Source: Doris montereyensis
Taxonomy: Eukaryota > Mollusca > Gastropoda > Nudibranchia > Dorididae
DNA length: 64,000 bases
Assembly: GCA_037039925.1 (NCBI GenBank)
Contig: JAXRKP010000101.1
Location: 160,001 to 224,000 of the forward strand
Direction of reading: 5' to 3'
Notes under the pieces: model-generated
Told to the model about the DNA's origin: nothing
What the model saw: the letters and a program-made list of their open reading frames with translations, nothing else
Databases searched by the model: none
Made by a program: the position numbers and the translations under genes
Shown: positions 57,470 to 64,000 of the stretch, in pieces
Layout: every line of letters begins with the position of its first letter
Position numbering within the stretch: position 1 is the stretch's first letter

Positions 57470-57565
57470 ATTAATATGTCTGTCATTAATCTCTCTGTCA
57501 TTAGTCATTAATATCTGTGTCGTTAGTATCTCTGTCATTAATATCTTTATCATTAATGAAAATGG
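57470..57565. repeat. ATCTCTGTCATTA repeat
   Basis: Short 13-16 bp units; the same unit recurs at 59820-59940 next to repeat X. Confidence 0.8.
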
Positions 57566-57689
57566 GACAAATCTAGTCTGTCATACTAGTGGATAGAGCA
57601 GTTCATTCACGTCATAATGATATCTAAAAAGAAGTTCAGTATCGATTCTTTGAATTTATACGAAATTTTTAGAAACGATACAGACCTAT

Positions 57690-58235
57690 TTCAACACAGC
57701 TGTTATATGATAAAAGAGAGAAATATTATCTCAAGTATGGCAAGTTGGTACTCATTCTGATTGTCACAATAAATGTTATCCGAAACAAACATAAGATCGT
57801 CTTTTAAAAATATGGAGCATATTCCACGACCTGTTATCAAATCAAAGTGAGTAAAAAGGTACTGGTACAGTTGAAACAGTGTCAATAAGAAGTAGTTGAG
57901 AGCTTCTCAAGGTTTTATGATGTTTCAAAGTACCGGATACTATCTTACTCTTTCAATACTGCTATTATGCGATAGAAGACAGAAATATTATCTAAAGTAC
58001 AGCAAGTTGGTACTCATTCTGATCGTCACAATAAATGCTATCCAAAACAATCTATTGTGAATATTGCCTTAGATCGTCCGGAAAATACGGAGCATATTCC
58101 GTACGCCTATTATCAAAAGGCACCATCTCAAAATGAGTAAAAAGGTGCTGGTACACTTGAAATAGTGTCAATAAGTAGTTGAGAGCTTCTCAGGGTTTTA
58201 TGATCTTTCAATATATTACCCTATTATTTTCTTAG
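57690..58235. repeat. Tandem duplication of ~255 bp
   Basis: 57703-57937 and 57963-58222 share AGAAATATTATCT, CAAGTTGGTACTCATTCTGA, ATATTCC and GTAGTTGAGAGCTTCTCA with many differences: an old duplication. The second unit has an extra insert near 58050. No coding motif. Confidence 0.75.
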
Positions 58236-58769
58236 GTTTATGGGAGAAAAATATATTCAAATAACAGAAAATAAAAGAAAAATACAATTTTCTCAAAATG
58301 TCCTTTTTTTTCATTATTTCCTATTTACTTTTTATTTCTCAACGTATCTTCATGAAATTTGGTATGAGTGATCAGTGGGGAAAAACAAAGAAACGATCAG
58401 ATGCTTTTTTTATATGTATTATATCCAAAATTGAAATTTTTGTACAATATTTTTGTATATTTTTGGTTCTCATATGCTAGTTTTAAAAATTCATAAAATC
58501 AAAACTTAGTAAAATAAAAATCCGATTTAGATTTTGTATCAAATAAGGTGTGTGCCAAGTTTGAAAGAAATATGTTGAGAAATGAAAAAACCTATTGATC
58601 TTGAACGTGATGAAATTTGGAGGCAAAATCCAAGATGGCCGCCGTTTCCATGACCACCGGAAGTGGCAGAAAAAAAGACATATTTGAACTCAGTACACCA
58701 ACACCAGGCCCATTACACCTATAAATAAGTTAACTTGATAGGAACAAACGGGAAAATTTTCACTCCAGG
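58236..58769. other. AT-rich spacer, repeat-like
   Basis: Contains AATCCAAGATGGCCGCCGTT near 58627, shared with 48119. A 60-residue hydrophobic frame at 58298-58480 has no recognised motif. Confidence 0.4.
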
Positions 58770-59830
58770 ATATATAAACACGCACGCAGGTATACAACAG
58801 AGGGAAAAAAACAAAAAAATTGTCATTTTGACGACTGTTTTCACAGCAATGCACACTAAACCTAGTTTTACAATCCTCTTTACATTACTTACAATGCCAG
58901 AGACTGTCGAAAGAGTAGGGGGGCTGCTAGAAGAAGGGCAACCCCTCTGAAGCGTTTGCTATATGTTATTTTATTTTCATTTCTTTACTTGCATTTTTCG
59001 GTGTTTATTTTTCTCGAAATCCCTAGGAATCCCTAGAAATTCTAGGAATCACTAGGAACCCTTGGAATCCCTAGGAATCCCTCGAAAGCTCTTTGGTAGA
59101 CCTCGAAAGACACTTACCAAATCATCAATTTTAGTCTCAGAAGGCAAAATAACACCAGCCTAAGTGGTTCTTTACCGACAATAGAGTTGAAAAATGGTTC
59201 CAAACAAAAAAACCCAAAATGGCGCTAACTATAGAAATCCCTGTTACCATCGGAACGGGTCTTCTTCTTTGGCCCACCAAAAACACATAAAACATTTAAA
59301 AGACCCGTGACACCCCAGACGCAAGTCGTAATATATTCCTCCAACATTTTAATAACTTATCAGACCCATATCAGTATTTTCCCGTCAGTTGTTACGTCCA
59401 AATCTAATCATTCAGTGGCGAGCTCTATATATATCTCCTATAAAATACTCGGCATCTAATGGTAATTTCGTATGCATACTATAGACCTATACCACGGCTA
59501 AAATACCAGGACATACAAGGTAAAGAACCACCTAGGCTGGTGTTATTTTGCCTTCTGAGACTAAAATTGATGATTTGGTAAGTGTCTTTCGAGGTCTACC
59601 AAAGAACTTTCGAGGAATTCCTAGGGATTCCAAGGGCTTCCCTAGTGATTCCTGGGAATTCCTAGGGATTCCTAGAATTTCGAGAAAAATAAACACCCGC
59701 ATTTTTCTTGAAATGTAGTTTTTTTTTCACACTGAAATTATATCTCCTCTGTCATTACAGACCAATTTGTATACTATTTCGTACACAGGTTCCTCTTGTC
59801 AATGTTAATAGAATGACGTTATTAATGTCA
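58770..59830 (+). repeat. Dispersed repeat X, copy carrying a MITE
   Basis: 58770-58990 and 59708-59830 match 47540-47885. A small frame MPETVERVGGLLEEGQPL ends in TGA; its counterpart in the other copy is [18 protein letters not shown] with TGA at the same place, so a short conserved remnant of a coding region, perhaps a transposase N-terminus. Confidence 0.7.
59000..59698. mobile_element. Long-TIR MITE with 9-bp target duplication
   Basis: Flanked by GCATTTTTC at 58991-58999 and 59699-59707. The ends are inverted: GGTGTTTATTTTTCTCGAAA on the left and, in reverse, GGGTGTTTATTTTTCTCGAAA on the right. Inverted similarity extends about 170 bp on each side, through CCCTAGGAATCCCTAG repeats to CAGCCTAAGTGGTTCTTTAC. 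The ~345-bp centre has no frame. The 9-bp duplication and long TIRs are like Mutator-type elements; the clade is an inference. Confidence 0.85.
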
Positions 59831-59939
59831 TTTATATCTCTGTCATTTAAATCTGTCAAATTCTATCTTTGTCAACAATATCTCTGTCAACAATATCTCT
59901 ATCATTTATATCTCTGCCATTAATATCTCTGTCACTGTC

Positions 59940-60225
59940 ATGAGAGACTTCGTGGTCCAGAGGCAAAGTATCTGCCTTTCAATAGTCTCAACCAAAGTGT
60001 CGCGGATTGTGCTCAACATGTTGAAATATTTTATCAAACTTTTTCGACTAACCTCCCATCCCCCCCCCCCCCCACACACACACACCCTGATCCAGGTAAG
60101 TGGATTGACGCCTAGTCCCATTGGAGGTGGATGTTAAAAAGGAGGTCGATGTGTTGATCACAACACTATGTCACGTTAAAGATCCCTTTTGGTGAAATCT
60201 TAAAATCCTACGAAATATGAGGTGA
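59940..60225 (+). mobile_element. SINE family A copy
   Basis: GAGAGACTTCGTGGTCCAGA, TGATCCAGGTAAGTGGATTG, AAAAAGGAGGTCGATGTG and CGTTAAAGATCCCTTTTGG are diagnostic. A C-run with (CA)n is inside at 60060-60085. Confidence 0.82.
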
Positions 60226-60244
60226 TGTCAAGATTGATTATTAA

Positions 60245-60340
60245 GTGTAAACAGCAAGTTGAAAGATGAGTAAAAGAGTGAAAATGAAAGGAAAGAAGAA
60301 GAACCTACACTACTATCAGTGACCAGGAGCACCTTCCAAC
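60245..60340 (-). mobile_element. SINE family C fragment, minus strand
   Basis: The minus strand has GGTTCTTCTTCTTTCCTTTC, ATTTTCACTC and CATCTTTCAACTTGCTGTTT. Confidence 0.5.
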
Positions 60341-60457
60341 CACACACGTACCCTACATTTGTGTTCAGTTTGTGTAAATGTACTCATTGTTAGTTACTGG
60401 TTACCATTGTCATGTGTGGACGGGGTAGATTTCAAAGAAAGAAAAGATATACCCTAC

Positions 60458-60768
<311 letters not shown>

Positions 60769-60949
60769 AAATTTACCTATTATATCCAATTTCAATGGCC
60801 CTTATACAAACATTACAATTGGAACCAAAGACCATGAGACTGACACAGAGAAAACGTTGCGGTAGACTTGGTCTAAGCTGGAGGGGAGATGGTGGTCGGC
60901 GTTCTACTAAAATCTGTAAACAGAAAATCTGACAGACAGGAAAATGGCC

Positions 60950-61512
60950 AACACCATGGAGACCGTCACTTTTCATTACCCTCCCCAATACAGGTAAGCT
61001 ATAACAGCGTCAGTGTCAGAACAACTGCACGATCAGCCTCATATCCCCCCCCCCACCTATGCAAGGTCATGTTAAATATCGTACCGAGCAGAGTGAAGTC
61101 ACAAGCCACAAACAGAGGCCATTATTATTGAAAATCAAGCGGGCTTCAGAGCAGGACACAACACAACAGAGAAAATATTCAATCTCCGAATACCAATACT
61201 TAGGTGAGTGGTCGAGGTATCTTCAACATTAGCAAGATTTCTATCACGTGTTTATTGACTTCAAGAAGGCATTTGATATGCTGTGGCATGTACATTGTAC
61301 CTTTATTAGCAACCATGGGGTTTAAACACAGCATCAATGAAAACCTGATCAGATCCATCTACTATATATTATACAGCTAAACAGTAATCCTTCCCCCCCC
61401 CCAAATTGCAGTATGCTACAATAGTATCATTGTTGAGTGGATTCAAACAACAGTCAAAGTAAGGCAGTGTGTTAGAACCAAGCGCCAAACACACCGCTGT
61501 ATTATATGTTTC
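60950..61512 (+). mobile_element. LINE family B reverse transcriptase fragment
   Basis: Stitched frames read CQNNCTISLIS and KVMLNIVPSRVKSQA, then QAGFRAGHNTTEKIFNL (near 61137), HVFIDFKKAFDMLWH (near 61245), INENLIRSIYY and IVEWIQTTVKVRQ. These are fingers and palm motifs of a LINE reverse transcriptase, with the first catalytic Asp of the palm (FIDFKKAFD). It differs in sequence from family A (SGFRPGRS). Full of stops. Confidence 0.75.
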
Positions 61513-61513
61513 T

Positions 61514-61885
61514 CAGGGAGTTAAGAAGGACTTTGAGCGAAATGGCCTGCTGTGAGACAATTCATGTATAGTCTGTGAGAAGGACTTTGCATGAAATAGC
61601 CTGCTGTGAGATAATTCATGTACAGTCTGTAAGAAGGACTTTGAACGAAATGGCCTACTGTGAGATAATTCATGTACTGTCTGTGAGAAGGACTTGGAAC
61701 GAAATGGTCTGCTGTGGGATAATTCATGTATAGTCTGTGAGAAGGACTTTGAACGAAATGGCCTACTGTGGGATAATTCATGTACAGTCTGTGAGAAGGA
61801 CTTTGAACGAAATGGCCTACAGTGAGATAATTCATGTACAGTCTGTGAGAAGGACTTTGAACAAAATGGCCTACTGTGAGATAAT
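61514..61885. repeat. 54-bp satellite, ~7 units
   Basis: Unit GAAGGACTTTGAACGAAATG, GCCTACTGTGAGATAATTCA and TGTACAGTCTGTGA. 54 bp is 18 codons, so frames repeat; most units carry an in-frame TGA in the only Cys-bearing frame. Confidence 0.96.
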
Positions 61886-64000
61886 AGGAACTTTATTAAG
61901 ATGCATGTCGAAAATAGGAGCTTTATTAAGATGCATGTCGATAATAGCAACTTTATTAAGATACATGTCGATAATAGGAACTTTATAAAGAGGCACGTCG
62001 ATAATAGAAACTTTATTAAGATGCATGTCGATAATAGGAGCTTTGTTAAGATGTATGTCGATAATAGGAACCTTATTAAGATGTTTGTCGATAATAGGAA
62101 CCTTATTAAGATGCATGTCGATAATAGGAACTTTTATTAAGATGCATGTCGATAATAGGAACATTATTAAGATGCATGTCGATAATAGGAGCTTTGTTAA
62201 GATGTATGTCGATAATAGGAACCTTATTAAGATGTTTGTCGATAATAGGAACCTTATTAAGATGCATGTCGATAATGGGAACTTTATTAAGACGTATGTC
62301 GATAATAGGAACTTTATTAAGATGCATGTCGATAATAAGAGCTTTATTAAGATGTATGTCGATAATAGGAACTTTATTAAGATGTATGTCGATAATAGGA
62401 ACTGTATGAAGATGTATGTCGATAATAGGAACTTTCTTAAGATGCATATCAATAACACGAGCTTAGCATTATTAAGATGTATGTCGATAATATGAATTTA
62501 ATTAAGATGTATGTCGATAATAGGAACTTTATTAAAATATATGTCGACAATAGGAACTTTATTAAGGTGTATGTCGATAATACGAGCTTTATTAAGATGT
62601 ATGTCGATAATACGAGCTTTATTAAGGTGTATGTCGATATTAGCTTTATTAAGGTGTATGTCGATAATACGAGCTTTATTAAGGTGTATGTCGATAATAC
62701 GAGCTTAGCTTTATTAAGGTGTATGTCGATAATACGAGCTTTATTAAGGTCTATGTCGATAATACGAGTTTAGCTTTATTAAGGTGTGTGTCGATATTAC
62801 GAGCTTAGCTTTATTAAGGTGTATGTCGATAATAGGAGCTTAGCTTTATTAAGGTGTATGTCGAGAATACGAGCTTAGCTTTATTAAGGTGTATGTCGAT
62901 ATTACGAGCTTAGCTTTATTAAGGTGTATGTCGATAATAGGAGCTTAGCTTTATTAAGGTGTATGTCGATAATACGAGCTTAGCTTTATTAAGGTGTATC
63001 TCGATAATACGAGCTTAGCTTTATTAAGGTCTATGTCGATAATAGGAACTTTATTATGATGTATGTCGATAATAGGAGCTTTATTAAGATGTATGTTGAT
63101 AATAGGAGCTTTATTAAGATGCATGCCGATAATAGGAACTTTATTAAGATGCATGTCGATACTAGGAACTTTATTAAGATGCATGTCGATAATAGGAGCT
63201 TTATTAAGATGCATGATAATAGGAACTTTGTTAGATAGCCGATAATAGGAACTTTATTAAGATGCATGTCGATAATAGGAACTTTATTAAGATATATGTC
63301 GATAATAGGAACTTTATTAAGATGCATGTCGATAATAGGAGCTTTATTAAGATGCATGCTGATAATAGGAACTTTATTAAGATGCATGATAGTAGAAACT
63401 TTGTTAAGATGCATGCCGATAATAGGAGCTTTATTAAGATGCATGTCGATACTAGGAACTTTATTAAGATGCATGCCGATAATAGAAGCTGAGCTTTATT
63501 AAGATGTATGTGGATAATATGAACTTTATTAAGATGTATGTCGATAATAGGAGCCTTATTAAGATGCATGCCGATAATAGAAACTTTGTTAAGATGCATA
63601 CCGATAATATGAGCTTTATTAAGATGCATGTCGATAATAGGAACTTTGTTAAGATGCATACCGATAATATGAGCTTTATTAAGATGTATGTCGATAATAG
63701 GAACTTTGTTAAGATGCATACCGATAATATGAGCTTTATTAAGATGTATGTGGATAATATGAACTTTATTAAGATGCATACCGATAATATGAGCTTTATT
63801 AAGATGCATGCCGATAATAGAAACTTTGTTAAGATGCATACCGATAATATGAGCTTTATTAAGATGCATGTCGATAATAGGAACTTTATTAAGATGCATG
63901 CCGATAATAGATTCTGAGCTTTATTAAGATGTATGTCGATAATAGGAACTTTATTAAGATGTATGTCGATAACAGGAGCTTTATTAAGATGTATGTCGAT
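61886..64000. repeat. 30-bp satellite array, runs off the window
   Basis: About 70 units near AATAGGAACTTTATTAAGAT then GCATGTCGAT. 30 bp equals ten codons, so all frames stay open. A 36-bp variant (GAGCTTAGCTTTATTAAGGT) dominates 62640-63040, and 60-bp dimers dominate 63590-63900. Confidence 0.97.

Noticed and set aside
57703..57885. 60-residue minus-strand frame (FDLITGRGICSIFLKDDLMF)
   Set aside because: Lies in an old tandem duplication whose second unit does not keep the frame.
61514..61885. [14 protein letters not shown] CTVCEKDFERNGL units
   Set aside because: The C-x2-C pair has no matching His pair, the unit is 18 rather than 28 residues, and most units have an in-frame TGA.
61886..64000. 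CRISPR-like regular array
   Set aside because: Units are contiguous with no unique spacers; eukaryotic satellite. The same applies to the 22-, 26-, 32-, 39- and 49-bp arrays.

Overview
This window is eukaryotic. Coding DNA is cut into short exons with GT/AG introns, and about nine tenths of the rest is tandem repeats and transposon debris. The gene family, the tRNA-derived SINEs, the BEL/Pao, Gypsy, Tc1, piggyBac-like and non-LTR remnants, and the AGATCTAG-rich patches suggest a lophotrochozoan. A gastropod mollusc is my best guess, but the window contains no marker that proves it. I see no bacterial genes, rRNA, functional tRNA or CRISPR array.

The only host gene family I can support is a pair of tandem, same-strand arylsulfatase B-like genes (sulfatase family; lysosomal or secreted type). 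Copy 1 enters from the left and shows exons 5-9 (1650 to 15572), with a probable poly(A) signal at 21595. Copy 2 is complete in outline, with nine exons from 34856 to 52249 and a probable poly(A) signal at 57353. It carries a signal peptide, the LADD metal site and the C-T-P-S-R formylglycine motif. Homology reaches into introns: in both copies an (ATT)n tract precedes exon 5, a TC/TCTG tract fills intron 5 and a CATCCAAAGA-type minisatellite fills intron 8. The duplication therefore copied a whole locus. Exons of both copies contain many 1-2 nt indels. Copy 2 also lacks AG acceptors at exons 5 and 6 and reads QSVT where the family has the active-site QSVH. Either the pair is decaying or the assembly is an indel-rich long-read draft; the data mix both signals.

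Layout: 1-1366 LINE fragment; 1650-15572 copy 1 exons separated by TAG, 22-bp, ~31-bp, 57-bp and 26-bp arrays and a CR1-like LINE; 15573-21600 3' region with SINEs and 32-bp and 39-bp arrays; 22360-27955 minus-strand BEL/Pao-like remains and a tRNA-Phe-primed LTR around a 49-bp array; 28235-32705 LINE tail and a Gypsy element split by a 1.8-kb purine tract; 32858-34855 microsatellite, SINE and upstream region of copy 2; 34856-52249 copy 2 with a Tc1-like element, LINE pieces and SINEs in its introns; 52421-55793 two piggyBac-like elements, one split by a LINE; 56440-59830 small repeats and a long-TIR MITE; 59940-61510 SINE, GA tract and a second LINE RT fragment; 61514-64000 54-bp and 30-bp satellite arrays running off the end.

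Most long open frames here (poly-Ser/Leu, poly-Arg/Glu, Tyr-Ile and short repeated peptides) are read-throughs of tandem repeats whose unit is a multiple of three or has no stop; I do not call them genes.
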